Assembly: GCF_036237315.1 (NCBI RefSeq)
Contig: NZ_CP108356.1
Location: 4,717,501 to 4,781,500 of the forward strand
Reading direction: 5' to 3'
Length of the DNA stretch: 64,000 nucleotides
Source: Streptomyces sp. NBC_01351
GTDB lineage: Bacteria; Actinomycetota; Actinomycetes; Streptomycetales; Streptomycetaceae
Below, piece by piece: positions 35,229 to 44,136 of the stretch. The notes beneath the pieces were generated by a model. That model was not told the DNA's origin. It ran no database searches and saw only the letters and a list, made by a program, of their open reading frames with translations. The position numbers were made by a program, and so were the translations under genes. Numbering within the stretch: position 1 is the first letter of the stretch; every line of letters begins with the position of its first letter.

Positions 35229-36437
35229 ATGACGTTGGGATCGCTCATGAAGAAACGCTTCTACGCCACCGGGCTCGCCGACGCGGTCGGGCTCGGCATG
35301 TACCTCTCCCTGTCCGTCCTCTTCTTCGACAAGGCCGTCCACCTGCCCAATGCCCAGATCGGGCTGGTCCTCGGTGTCGCCGGCATCACCTCGCTGCTCG
35401 GCGCCATGCCCATCGCGCGGGCCGCCGAGCGCTTCGGCACCCGCACGATGCTGACCGTCCTCTACCTGGTGCGGGCCGGAGCCTTCCTGGCGCTGGCCGC
35501 GTCCACCACGTTCGTCGCCGCGCTGCTCGCCTCGGCCGTGGCCGGGCTGCTGAGCCGGGGCATCAGCCCGCTCATCGAGTCGGGACTGATCGCCCGGGCC
35601 GGCAACGAGGAGGCGGTCGGGGCCCTCGCCCGGCTCCGATCGCTGCGCAACGCGGGCATGGCCGCGGGCGCGCTGCCCTCCGGGGCGGCCATCGCGATCG
35701 GCGAGGCCTGGGCCTACCGGGCGGTGATGGTGCTCTCCGCCGTCCTGTTCATCGGGTGCGCCGTGGCCTGCCGCACCTTCGGCGACAGCGGGCACCCCGC
35801 GCAGGGCGGGATCTCGCGCACCAGCGTCCTGCGCGACCGGGCCTTCCTGCGGATTACCGCCCTGTACGGGGCCCTGACCATGTCGGCGCTCGTCCTCGGA
35901 CTCGGCGTCCCGCTCTGGGTGGTGCAGGAGACCCAGGCCCCCGCCTGGACGGTCACCCTCGTCCAGGTCCTCAACACCGCCCTCGTCGTCGTCCTGCAGG
36001 TCCGCGTCAGCAAGGGCTCCGAGGAGTTCGGGACCGCCCGCAGGATGATGCGGCGCGGCGGGATCCTGGCCGCACTGGCCGCGGTCGTCGTACCGCTGAC
36101 GGCGTTCGGCGGCGCGACCGCGGACCTGGCCCTGGTGGTCGCGGCCGCCCTGCTGTTCACCCTCGCGGAGCTGTACGTCATCGCCGGCACCACCGGCGCC
36201 GCGCTCCTGCACATCCCCGAGGGCCGCAAGCCGGCCTACCTCGCCGCCTTCAACCTCGGGTTCGCCGTCGCCACCGTCGTCGGACCCCCGCTCATCACCG
36301 CCTCCGTCGGCTGGGCCGGCTGGGGCTGGTTGGGCTGGGGCCTCTACTTCACCGCCGTCGGGCTGGTCGCCATGCGCGTACCGGCTCCCGCGCCGGCTGC
36401 CGGCAAGGCGCCGCACGCCGTCGGGGCCGCCGCGTGA
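35229..36437 (+). CDS. MFS transporter, probable product exporter
   Basis: 402 residues with about 12 membrane helices. It begins KKRFYATGLADAVGLGMYLS, and the motif-A-like loop is GAMPIARAAERFGTRTM between helices 2 and 3. It is the last gene of the ATP-grasp operon, 30 nt downstream, so a role in exporting the pathway product or giving self-resistance is likely. The start could be ATG 35229 or ATG 35247; neither has a strong ribosome binding site. Confidence 0.86.
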   Translation: MTLGSLMKKRFYATGLADAVGLGMYLSLSVLFFDKAVHLPNAQIGLVLGVAGITSLLGAMPIARAAERFGTRTMLTVLYLVRAGAFLALAASTTFVAALLASAVAGLLSRGISPLIESGLIARAGNEEAVGALARLRSLRNAGMAAGALPSGAAIAIGEAWAYRAVMVLSAVLFIGCAVACRTFGDSGHPAQGGISRTSVLRDRAFLRITALYGALTMSALVLGLGVPLWVVQETQAPAWTVTLVQVLNTALVVVLQVRVSKGSEEFGTARRMMRRGGILAALAAVVVPLTAFGGATADLALVVAAALLFTLAELYVIAGTTGAALLHIPEGRKPAYLAAFNLGFAVATVVGPPLITASVGWAGWGWLGWGLYFTAVGLVAMRVPAPAPAAGKAPHAVGAAA

Positions 36438-36515
36438 GAAGGGGCGCGGCAGCGATGGAGAGGGCGCCGAACACTCCCCTCTGCGCGGCGTACCGGCACC
36501 CTCGCACGACACGTC

Positions 36516-37898
36516 TCAGCGCTGCCGCTGCTGCGGCCGGCCCGCGGACGGACTGCCGGGCGAACCCGCCGCCCGAGTGCGGGATGCGGCGTGGTCGGCG
36601 CCGGTCGCGACGGTGTGGGCGGCCGAAGCGAGAGTGAGGTGACGGTGCCAGCCCTGGAAGGAGCGGCCGGCGAAGTCGCGCAGTCCGGCCTGCTCACCCG
36701 TGGAGGCGATGTCGAAGGCGACCCGGTGGGAGAGCTTGGCCATCCGCATCAGCCCGTCGAGCGAGGTGGTGGTGAGATCCGTGAGCCAGAACTCGCTCGG
36801 CGGGCCCGCAGGGTTGGTCCACTCGCCCATCAGCAGCCACTGCTGCGGTCCGGAGGCCGACCGGCGGGCCTGCGGCACCTCGACGCGGATGCCCGCGACG
36901 AGGCTGCTGCGGACGACCGGCACGCCACCGGCGCCGTCGAGCCACTCGACGGGCCGGCGCAGTGCGCGGATGTGCTGGAGCATGTCGGAGACCGGGATGG
37001 GGCCGGCTCCGTAACCGGGCATGGCGGTGTCGCCCACCCGCAGCTGGTCCATGGGCCGCAGCCGGGCGATGACGGGAACGCCGGCGGCGTGGAAGCGGCT
37101 CAGCACGGCGCTGCTGACGAAGTCCCGGGAGGGCATGACCACCGGGCGGCGCTCGACGTTCCACTCGAGCGCGTCCAGGGCCACCCCGGCGGCGCACTCG
37201 CCCGGCGACCGCTCCTCCACCCAGTCCGGAATGTTGGCCAGGCGGCGCTTCTCCTCGTCCTGGAGCCAGGAGGAGGAGAGGGACAGGGTCCAGTTCACGG
37301 GGGCGCTCATCGCCTCCGAGGCCATCCACAGCCCGAACGAGTGCTGACCGTGGACGGAGTACCCGAGCTCGGGGACGAAGCGCCGGTCGATGCCCACCGA
37401 CCGCTCGCCGGCCTTCTGGATCGGCATGGACTGGACGACCCAGGCCTTGGGCCGGACCATGCGCTCCACGTGGCGGGCCAGGGCCGCGCGCATCGGGTCC
37501 CAGTCCCAGGTGGACTCGGTGATGAAGTGGTGCAGTGACTGCTCGGTGCCCGCGCCGCCGACGACTCCCGCCAGATTGCGGATGGACTTGCGCCCCTCGG
37601 CGTACAGCAGGCCGCGCAGGTACTGCTCGCCGCGGGTGCGCTGGTCGCTGCGGCGCAGCGACGCGAAGAGCGCCGGGCCCAGCTCCGCGAGCAGGGCCTC
37701 CCGCATCCGGACCCGCTGCTCCGCCATGGTGGTGGCCGAGCCCGCGGCCGGCGGGGAGGTCGGTCGTGCCGGTTGTGCCGTGGGGGGTGTGGCGGGCGGC
37801 GTCTGGTAGGCGCTGTGTGCGGCGGCCGGCCGAGTACCGGCGTGTTGTGCCGAACGGCGAACGGTCCTGTGTCCGCCGCCGAGTCCGAAAGTTTTCAT
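36516..37898 (-). CDS. IS701-like DDE transposase-fold protein, apparently catalytically dead
   Basis: 460 residues. After a disordered Pro/Thr/Ala-rich leader (about 1-55), the order of segments follows IS701 transposases: RRSDQRTRGEQYLRGLL, SIRNLAGVVGG, LHHFITESTWDWDPMR, and SVGIDRRFVPELGYSVHGQ. Where active IS701 proteins have the first catalytic Asp-Asp (type LVLDDTGFPKKG), this one has VVQSMPIQKAG, and the second Asp block reads PVVMPSRDF. I see no terminal inverted repeats. It is probably a domesticated protein, perhaps regulatory. ATG follows GGGGAG. A SARP-type box lies 46 bp upstream. Confidence 0.75.
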   Translation of the reverse strand: MKTFGLGGGHRTVRRSAQHAGTRPAAAHSAYQTPPATPPTAQPARPTSPPAAGSATTMAEQRVRMREALLAELGPALFASLRRSDQRTRGEQYLRGLLYAEGRKSIRNLAGVVGGAGTEQSLHHFITESTWDWDPMRAALARHVERMVRPKAWVVQSMPIQKAGERSVGIDRRFVPELGYSVHGQHSFGLWMASEAMSAPVNWTLSLSSSWLQDEEKRRLANIPDWVEERSPGECAAGVALDALEWNVERRPVVMPSRDFVSSAVLSRFHAAGVPVIARLRPMDQLRVGDTAMPGYGAGPIPVSDMLQHIRALRRPVEWLDGAGGVPVVRSSLVAGIRVEVPQARRSASGPQQWLLMGEWTNPAGPPSEFWLTDLTTTSLDGLMRMAKLSHRVAFDIASTGEQAGLRDFAGRSFQGWHRHLTLASAAHTVATGADHAASRTRAAGSPGSPSAGRPQQRQR

Positions 37899-37943
37899 CT
37901 CTGCTCCCCGTGTCCGAGTCAGGGAGTCACTCTCGGAGTTGGC

Positions 37944-37961
37944 GTTCCCGCCTCGTTCCCG
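37944..37961 (-). promoter_or_regulatory. SARP-type heptamer pair upstream of the IS701-like gene
   Basis: On the minus strand CGGGAAC (37961-37955), four bases, CGGGAAC (37950-37944). The heptamer, orientation and 11-bp step equal those at 29251-29268 and 41494-41511. A -10-like GAGAGT follows about 8-9 bases downstream. Confidence 0.7.
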
Positions 37962-38020
37962 ATCCGCTACCGGAGGGCTGATAGCTTCCAAAGGATCTGG
38001 GAATATTGGTCTCTACCAGG

Positions 38021-38026
38021 GATAAT
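38021..38026 (+). promoter_or_regulatory. Candidate -10 element of the SARP gene
   Basis: GATAAT lies 25 bp before the ATG of the SARP gene; a weak -35 (TGGGAA) sits 17 bp upstream. Transcription from here would leave a leader of about 15-20 nt. Confidence 0.45.
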
Positions 38027-38050
38027 GCGAGGGACCGGGGGTGGAGGGGT

Positions 38051-41000
38051 ATGTCAAATCAGTCGCAGAGCCATATTCGGTTCAACGTCCTGGGACCGCT
38101 GGAAGGCTGGTCGGGAGAGGCGAAAATTCGCCTTGGTGGACAAATCCATGAGCGGGTTCTTGCCACGCTCTTGCTCGAACCGGGGAATGTTGTCCCTGTT
38201 GCCCGTCTTGTCGAGGCGGTATGGGACGAAGAACCGCCGGTAACCGCTTCACATCAGGTACGCAAGGCCGTTGCGGACCTTCGCCGCCGGATACCGGATG
38301 GCGGAAAAGCGATCATCACGGACGGTCCCGGATACCGCTCGGCGGTGACCGGCAGTCAGCTTGACCTGCACGAATTCCTGGCGCATACGCAGGAAGCCCG
38401 GCAGGCCGCCGCCGGGGGGCGCGCCCGGGAAGCGGCCGAGAGCCTGCGCGCCGCCCTGGCCGTGTGGCGCGGTCCGGTGCTGTCCGGGGCCGGCGGCTCG
38501 GTGGTGCAGGCGGCGGCCGCGGTGCTGGAGGAGCGTCGGCTGGGCGCTGCCGAGCAGCTCTGCGAACTGCGCCTGGCGCTGGGGGAGGCCGGGGAGGTCG
38601 TCGGCGACCTGCGGACCCTCATCGCACAGCACCCGCTGCGCGAGACGCTGCGCGGACAGCTGATGCTGGCGCTGTACCGCTCGGGTCGGCAGGCCGATGC
38701 CCTGGCCGAGTACGCGCAGGTCCGCGAGCTGCTCGTCGAGGAACTCGGCATCGACCCGAGCCCGCAGCTGACCAAGATGTACGAGAACATCCTGCGCGCC
38801 TCCCCGGAACTGACCGGCCCGGAGGCCGCGGCCGCGCCGGTGATGCTCGCCCGGCCGGCGGCCGGGCCCGGGCCCGAGGCCGCGGAAGCGGATGCGGATG
38901 CGGACGCCGAGGGGGCCGGTCGGCCGCCCTGGGGGGCCGACTCGCGCGGCGCGCCCTGCACCCTTCCGCCGAACCTGCCCGACTTCACGGGGCGCGAACG
39001 CGAGCTGGCCGAAGTGCTGGAGGCCTGTGGTCACGAGGCGGGGGAGGGGCCCAGTGTCGTCGCGATCGACGGCATGGGCGGCGCGGGCAAGACCTCGCTG
39101 GCGGTGCGCGTGGCGCACCAGCTGGCGGAGCAGTACCCGGACGGCCGGCTCTACATCGACCTGCGCGGATTCACGCCGGGCGAGGAGCCGGTGGGTCCCG
39201 GCGCCACCATCAGCGGGCTGCTGCGCGTCCTCGGCGTGCCCGCCGACAGCATCCCGGACGACGAGCAGGGCCGGATCGGCCTGTGGCGGGCCACCCTGAC
39301 GGGCCGGCGCCTGCTGCTCCTGCTCGACAACGCCTTCGACGCCGGGCAGGTGCTGCCCCTGCTGCCGCCCTCGTCGGAGTCCCTGGTGCTGGTCACCGGC
39401 CGGGCCCGGCTGCTCGACCTCGACGGGGCCCAGTGGATCTCGCTCGGCGTGATGTCCCCCGAGGAGAGCCGCGCGATGCTCACCGAGGTGCTGGGTGACG
39501 ACCGCGCCTGCCGGGAGCCCGAGGCGTCGACCGAACTCGCGCAGCTCTGCGGCCACTTGCCGCTGGCCCTGCGCCTGGCGGTGGCCCGCCTGCGCAACCG
39601 TCCCCGGTGGACCGTCCGTTACCTGGTCGAACGGCTGGAGGACGAGACGCGCCGGCTCGACGAGCTCAGCGCGGGCGAGCGCAGTGTGGCGGCGACCCTG
39701 AGCCTGTCCTACCGGGCGATGGCGGAGGAACTGCGTACGGCTTTCGTCCTGCTGGGGCTGCACCCGGGCGCGGTGATCGACGTCTACTCGGCGGCCGCAC
39801 TGCTGGAGACCGGGGTCCGTGACGCGGAGGACATGCTGGAGGACCTCCTCGACATGCACCTGCTCGTACAGAACGAGCCGGGGCTGTACGCCTTCCACGA
39901 CCTGGTGCGGACGTATGCGCTGTCGCTGGGGGACGGAAAGCGGGGCGAGGCCGGCCGCGAGGCCGCCGGACGGCTGCTCGGGTACTACGCGGAGGCGACC
40001 GAGGCCGCGTGCGAGCTCCTGTTCCCCACCCGACGCAAGATGAATCTCGCGGGCTCGGGGCCGGGGTCCGATTGTGCGCTGCCGTCGATGCGACACGAGG
40101 ACCGGACCCTGGAGTGGTTCGACAGGGAGGTCTCGGGCATCCAGACCCTGCTGGTGCAGGTCGCAGACGAGGGATCGCCCCAACAGGTGTTCGTCCTGGC
40201 CAGGAACGCTGCCTTCCATCTCAATCTCCGTGGTCGGTTCGCCGAGTTCGAAGCGGTGTCCCGGGCCGGTCTGACGGCGTCACGGCGCATGGGCGACTCC
40301 CAGCTCATCTCCCGGACCCTCAACAACCTGGGGGTCGCCCGCTGGAAGCTCGGCCGCTTCACCGAGGCCGTGGAGGCGGGGGAGGAGGCGCTCGACTGGT
40401 CAAGGAAGTCCGGCGACGCGGGAGACGAGGCGGTCAGCCTGGGGCTGCTCGGCCTCCTCCACTACGGGCTGGGGAACCTGTCCAACGCGTACGACCACAC
40501 GATGCAGGCCCTGCGGGGTCTCCGGCGGGGCAGCGCCAAGATGCCACAGCAGCTGACGGAGGACTGGAACAACGTCAGCACGGTGTGCTTGGCGCTCGGC
40601 CGCCACGACGAGGCGGCCGATGCCGCTCGACAGGTGATCGAGATCTGCCGGTCCTCCCCCTCCTTGGAGTTGGAGGCCACCGCATGGACGAATCTGGCTC
40701 TGGCGCAGTGCGGCAAAGGCGAGTTGGAGGAGGCGCGATCCAGTCTCTCTCAGGCGCTCTCCTTGGGAAGCGCCTGCCCGGCTTGGGCTCTTGTCCTGGT
40801 CTTCGCGGTCTCCTCGGACGTGTGCGATCGGCTCGGTGACACTCGGCGCGCGCAGGAACACGAGGACACGGCACTGGAACTGATCACCCCGACGACCTCG
40901 CCACAGCGCCGCTCCCGCGTGGACAACGTTCTGGCGCTCAAGTACAGCCGCAGTGGACGGCACGAGGAGGCCTTGCGCCTGCACGAGCGGGCGTTCTCGT

Positions 41001-41158
41001 ACGCCGAGGGCGCGGGGTACCGGGTGGAGATGGCCCACGCCCTGGACGGGATGGCAACTGCCGCCGAGCAGCTCGGCAGGCCGGCCGCGGCCGAGTACCG
41101 GGAGCGGGCCGACACGCTCTTCAAGGCCATGGGAGTGCCGCCCGGCGCCCGCCGGTGA
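38051..41158 (+). CDS. SARP-family activator with NB-ARC and TPR domains (AfsR-like)
   Basis: 1035 residues. An OmpR-type winged helix (about 8-95: LGGQIHERVLATLLLEPGNV, QVRKAVADLRRRI) is followed by a bacterial transcriptional activation domain (about 100-255, ending ELGIDPSPQLTKMYENIL), an acidic Ala-rich linker, then an NB-ARC STAND ATPase with Walker A GMGGAGKTSLAV near 341 and LLLLDNAFDAGQVLPLLPP. TPR repeats fill about 700-1030 (LGVARWKLGRFTEAVEAGEE). Likely a pathway-specific activator; matching heptamer sites are found at three nearby promoters. The ATG at 38051 follows GGAGGGG closely. Confidence 0.93.
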   Translation: MSNQSQSHIRFNVLGPLEGWSGEAKIRLGGQIHERVLATLLLEPGNVVPVARLVEAVWDEEPPVTASHQVRKAVADLRRRIPDGGKAIITDGPGYRSAVTGSQLDLHEFLAHTQEARQAAAGGRAREAAESLRAALAVWRGPVLSGAGGSVVQAAAAVLEERRLGAAEQLCELRLALGEAGEVVGDLRTLIAQHPLRETLRGQLMLALYRSGRQADALAEYAQVRELLVEELGIDPSPQLTKMYENILRASPELTGPEAAAAPVMLARPAAGPGPEAAEADADADAEGAGRPPWGADSRGAPCTLPPNLPDFTGRERELAEVLEACGHEAGEGPSVVAIDGMGGAGKTSLAVRVAHQLAEQYPDGRLYIDLRGFTPGEEPVGPGATISGLLRVLGVPADSIPDDEQGRIGLWRATLTGRRLLLLLDNAFDAGQVLPLLPPSSESLVLVTGRARLLDLDGAQWISLGVMSPEESRAMLTEVLGDDRACREPEASTELAQLCGHLPLALRLAVARLRNRPRWTVRYLVERLEDETRRLDELSAGERSVAATLSLSYRAMAEELRTAFVLLGLHPGAVIDVYSAAALLETGVRDAEDMLEDLLDMHLLVQNEPGLYAFHDLVRTYALSLGDGKRGEAGREAAGRLLGYYAEATEAACELLFPTRRKMNLAGSGPGSDCALPSMRHEDRTLEWFDREVSGIQTLLVQVADEGSPQQVFVLARNAAFHLNLRGRFAEFEAVSRAGLTASRRMGDSQLISRTLNNLGVARWKLGRFTEAVEAGEEALDWSRKSGDAGDEAVSLGLLGLLHYGLGNLSNAYDHTMQALRGLRRGSAKMPQQLTEDWNNVSTVCLALGRHDEAADAARQVIEICRSSPSLELEATAWTNLALAQCGKGELEEARSSLSQALSLGSACPAWALVLVFAVSSDVCDRLGDTRRAQEHEDTALELITPTTSPQRRSRVDNVLALKYSRSGRHEEALRLHERAFSYAEGAGYRVEMAHALDGMATAAEQLGRPAAAEYRERADTLFKAMGVPPGARR

Positions 41159-41193
41159 CACCTGCGCCGCGCACGAAGATGCGGGAACGAAAA

Positions 41194-41231
41194 CAGTGGT
41201 GCCCCGTCCGAAGCCGGACGGGGCACCACTG
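41194..41231. terminator. Bidirectional terminator after the SARP gene
   Basis: A perfect 17-bp stem, cagtggtgccccgtccg (41194-41210) with cggacggggcaccactg (41215-41231), and a 4-nt loop. It lies between the convergent SARP and small-peptide genes. Confidence 0.92.
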
Positions 41232-41249
41232 TCATGTGTGGCAGACGGG

Positions 41250-41429
41250 CTACGGGGCCGGGGAAGGGGAGGGGGCGGGGGTCGGAGAGTTCGGGCCCTT
41301 GACCTCGGCCAGGACGACGCGCCCCGTGCCGGTCCCGTCGGCCTGGTTGCCCTGCTCGACCGAGACACCCAGACCGAGGGCGAGAGCAACCGCGAAGATA
41401 CCGACCAGACCAGCGAGCTTGCCGCGCAT
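41250..41429 (-). CDS. Small putative secreted or membrane-anchored peptide
   Basis: 59 residues. A short basic start (MRGK) leads into a hydrophobic helix LAGLVGIFAVALALGLGVSV, like a signal or anchor sequence, then a polar part GNQADGTGTGRVVLAEVKG and a Pro/Ser/Ala-rich C-terminus. No family is recognised. AGGGGA lies five bases before the ATG. Its promoter region carries the SARP-type heptamer pair at 41494-41511, so it is probably in the same regulon as the ATP-grasp operon. It could be a peptide partner or a structural/export accessory; nothing in the sequence decides. Confidence 0.68.
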   Translation of the reverse strand: MRGKLAGLVGIFAVALALGLGVSVEQGNQADGTGTGRVVLAEVKGPNSPTPAPSPSPAP

Positions 41430-41493
41430 TTCGTTCCCCTTGTGTTTGTTCAAGTTCCGTGCCGCTTTCGACAAACAGAGATTCGCAAGGGGC

Positions 41494-41511
41494 GTTCCCG
41501 TACGGTTCCCG
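41494..41511 (-). promoter_or_regulatory. SARP-type heptamer pair upstream of the small peptide gene
   Basis: On the minus strand CGGGAAC (41511-41505), four bases, CGGGAAC (41500-41494). A third, weaker heptamer (AGGTAAC) lies 11 bp further upstream. A -10-like GAATCT follows about nine bases downstream on the same strand. Confidence 0.7.
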
Positions 41512-41626
41512 CGCAGTTACCTAAGGCGACCGTAATGAGGGAACGGGGTCGTGGACGCGGGGGCACATTGATTTCGCTCGGTGGCATTGGCTGGAATTGT
41601 GTGGCTGGAATTCGATCAATTGCCGG

Positions 41627-43240
41627 TCAGGAAAGGGAAAGGCGCAATTCCGCTTCCAGTCGGCTCAGGTCCCGCGCATGCCCGTGCGCCGCGATGTGTC
41701 CGTCCGGCCGGATCAGGTAATAACCCGCCGCCCGGCACCCCGCCTGAGCGGCGGCGTCCCGGCGGCGCAGGGTCACCCGGCGCAGCAGCGGCCACTTCGC
41801 CACCACGTGCCCGAGCTCCTCCTCCCACTCCCGGTTGCCGTCGGACACGACCGCGAGGTGCCAGCCGTGCGGGTCCGCAGTGGTCCCCGAGATGCCGTAC
41901 GCGAGTGCCAGGCGCCGCGGGAAAACCGCGCCGACCTCCAGCGCGCCGGGCAGGGCCCGCCGGACGCGGCAGCCGGTCCAGCCCGAGGGCTGCTGACTGT
42001 CGCGGGTCGCCGGGTACGACAGCCGGCGGCCGGCCATGACCGGGGCGTAGAACTCCGAGACGATCCCGGTCCGGTCCAGCAGCCGGAACGCCGCGTCGCG
42101 GGCCGCCACCGTCGCCTTGGCCTTCGCCACCCACGCCCTGGTCTGCAGGTCGGTGTCGCGCACGATCTGCCGGGTGACCTCCGACCGCTCGGTGCCGTAG
42201 GAGGCGAGCAGCGAGGAGGGGGACTCGCCCCGGATCACCGCGGCGAGCTTCCAGGCGAGGTTGTGCGCGTCCTGGAGGCCGTTGTTCATGCCCTGGCCGC
42301 CGGCCGGGCTGTGGACGTGGGCGGCGTCGCCGGCCAGGAAGACCCGGCCGCGCTGGAACTCGCTCGCGCGCCGGGCATGTACCCGGAACACCGCCTTCCA
42401 GACCGCTTCCTCGATCCGCACCCCGCGCGGTCCGCGCTCGTCGATGATCGACTGCATCATCGTGGCGTCGACCTCGCCGTTGCCCTGCGGCATCACCGAC
42501 AGGAACCGGAAGATCCCGCCCGGGATGGGCACGATCACCAGCGCGCCGTTCGCCGACTGGTAGAAGTGGCACTCGTCCGGCGGCAGGTACCCCTCGATGC
42601 GGGCATCGACCAGGGCGAAGGCCATCTCGTACGTGGAACCCTCGAAGCCGATGCCGAGCTGGCCGCGGACCGCACTGCCCGCGCCGTCGGCGCCGACGAC
42701 GAACGGCACCCGCACCCGCTCCAGGCCCTCGGGCGTCTCCAGTACGGCCGTCACGCCGTCGGTGGACTCGATCCGGCCGGAGTAGTCCACCCCGTCCAGC
42801 GCCAGCAGCCGGACACCGCGCTCGATCTTCCCGCCGAGCTCGAGCAGCCGCTCGGTCAGCAGCCGCTCGGTGACGTGCTGCGGAAGGGTGCGGCACGCCA
42901 GGTCGTCCGAGAACCCGAAGGAGGCCAGCGGGCGCCGCTCGGAGAAGTAGCTCAGCGTGTTGATCCGTACGGACTCCTCGCCGACGACCTCGCCCAGCCC
43001 GGTGTCCTCGAGGATGTCGAGGGCGCGGGGCCAGACGGACAGCGCCTTGGGGGTCAGCATGGGTTCGGTGGCGCGGTCGATCACCCGGACCCGGATGCCG
43101 CGCCGCAGCAGCTCGACGGCGGTCAGCAGGCCCGTGGGGCCCGCCCCGACGACCAGCACGTCCAGGTCGGACGGCCGGGCGGCGGAGGCCGCCTCGCTCT
43201 CTCTCGTGGTCCGGATCTCGCCGGTGATCAGGTCAGCCAT
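41627..43240 (-). CDS. FAD-dependent aromatic monooxygenase (phenol hydroxylase/PgaE type)
   Basis: 537 residues. Dinucleotide-binding VLVVGAGPTGLLTAVELL is at residues 28-45; RVFLAGDAAHVHSPAGGQG is the second FAD block, typical of class A flavoprotein hydroxylases; the C-terminal thioredoxin-like domain covers about residues 400-537. These enzymes hydroxylate activated aromatics with NADPH and oxygen. It is the last gene of a minus-strand group with NAT, KAS III and 3-hydroxyanthranilate genes, so a hydroxyanthranilate-derived compound is the probable substrate. The ATG at 43240 lies 16 nt after the NAT gene. Confidence 0.9.
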   Translation of the reverse strand: MADLITGEIRTTRESEAASAARPSDLDVLVVGAGPTGLLTAVELLRRGIRVRVIDRATEPMLTPKALSVWPRALDILEDTGLGEVVGEESVRINTLSYFSERRPLASFGFSDDLACRTLPQHVTERLLTERLLELGGKIERGVRLLALDGVDYSGRIESTDGVTAVLETPEGLERVRVPFVVGADGAGSAVRGQLGIGFEGSTYEMAFALVDARIEGYLPPDECHFYQSANGALVIVPIPGGIFRFLSVMPQGNGEVDATMMQSIIDERGPRGVRIEEAVWKAVFRVHARRASEFQRGRVFLAGDAAHVHSPAGGQGMNNGLQDAHNLAWKLAAVIRGESPSSLLASYGTERSEVTRQIVRDTDLQTRAWVAKAKATVAARDAAFRLLDRTGIVSEFYAPVMAGRRLSYPATRDSQQPSGWTGCRVRRALPGALEVGAVFPRRLALAYGISGTTADPHGWHLAVVSDGNREWEEELGHVVAKWPLLRRVTLRRRDAAAQAGCRAAGYYLIRPDGHIAAHGHARDLSRLEAELRLSLS

Positions 43241-43256
43241 GGCCTCTGGGACTCTC

Positions 43257-44081
43257 TCAGTCGGTACGGACGCCGGTGGTGGTGGAGTTCTCCGGCTCGG
43301 CGGGCAGCCGGTCGAGGCTGATGCCGAAGTGGGTCTTGTAGGCGGCGATGACGTCCGCGTCATCGGCCAGGACGGTCTTGGAGCGCTGCTCGCCGTCCAC
43401 GACGTTCAGGTGACGGCCCTTCAGGGTCACCAGGCCGTTCTCGGTGCGGATCGAGCAGAACAGGGCCTGCAGGAAGGAGGAGTCGGGGGCGGTGCGGTAC
43501 CACCACAGCGACGGCCCGTAGTCCTCGATGCGGACCGGGGTCTCGACGACCTGGTAGAGCGGCCGGCCGCCCAGCCAGAGGTCCACGGTGCCGGCCTGGC
43601 CCTCGACGTCCTTGAGCTGGAACTCGCCGTGCGGGTCGCTCTGCACCTCGCGGCTGGTGAAGTCCAGCGGGAAGCGGCTGTTGCGGCCGAAGCCGGTGTC
43701 GACGAGGTAGATCTCCTCGCCGATGGTCACCTTCAGCGCGAGGTGGCCGAGGAAGGGACCGAGGCCCTCCGGGCGGTGCACGCGGCCCGGCAGGATCTCC
43801 ACGTCGTAGCCGAGGGCCTCCAGGACGAAGCCGAGGGCGGGGTTGACCTCGTAGCAGCCGCCGCCGCGGTGCTCGCGGGCGATCTTGTCCACGGACCGCT
43901 TGTCCATGTGGATCTCGCGGCCCTCGAGGTGGTAGTCGAGGTTCTCGAACGGCACGGACAGCACGGCGCGCTCGGTCAGGTGCCGCAGCCCGGCGGCGTC
44001 CGGCCGAGCGGGACGGCTCGCGCCGATCCGGGTCAGGTAGGCGTCGACCGTGGCGTCGTCGATCACGGTTGCGTCCAGCAT
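43257..44081 (-). CDS. Arylamine N-acetyltransferase family protein
   Basis: 274 residues with the complete catalytic triad: Cys76 in HRGGGCYEVN, His113 in LGHLALKV and Asp128 in YLVDTGFG. Family members acetylate aromatic amines from acetyl-CoA; relatives in antibiotic clusters (RifF type) form amides or lactams instead. The pathway's aromatic amine would be 3-hydroxyanthranilate. Acetylation would prevent diazotisation of that amine, so the enzyme could protect, divert or end-cap an intermediate. It lies 55 nt behind the KAS III gene. Confidence 0.92.
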   Translation of the reverse strand: MLDATVIDDATVDAYLTRIGASRPARPDAAGLRHLTERAVLSVPFENLDYHLEGREIHMDKRSVDKIAREHRGGGCYEVNPALGFVLEALGYDVEILPGRVHRPEGLGPFLGHLALKVTIGEEIYLVDTGFGRNSRFPLDFTSREVQSDPHGEFQLKDVEGQAGTVDLWLGGRPLYQVVETPVRIEDYGPSLWWYRTAPDSSFLQALFCSIRTENGLVTLKGRHLNVVDGEQRSKTVLADDADVIAAYKTHFGISLDRLPAEPENSTTTGVRTD

Positions 44082-44136
44082 GGGATCTCCTTGAGGGGTG
44101 TCGTCCCTGGGTCCAGGGGGAGAGGGGGAGCGGGGC

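Noticed and set aside
36516..37898. Active insertion sequence of the IS701 family
   Set aside because: Catalytic residues appear lost and no terminal inverted repeats or target duplications were seen around the gene.
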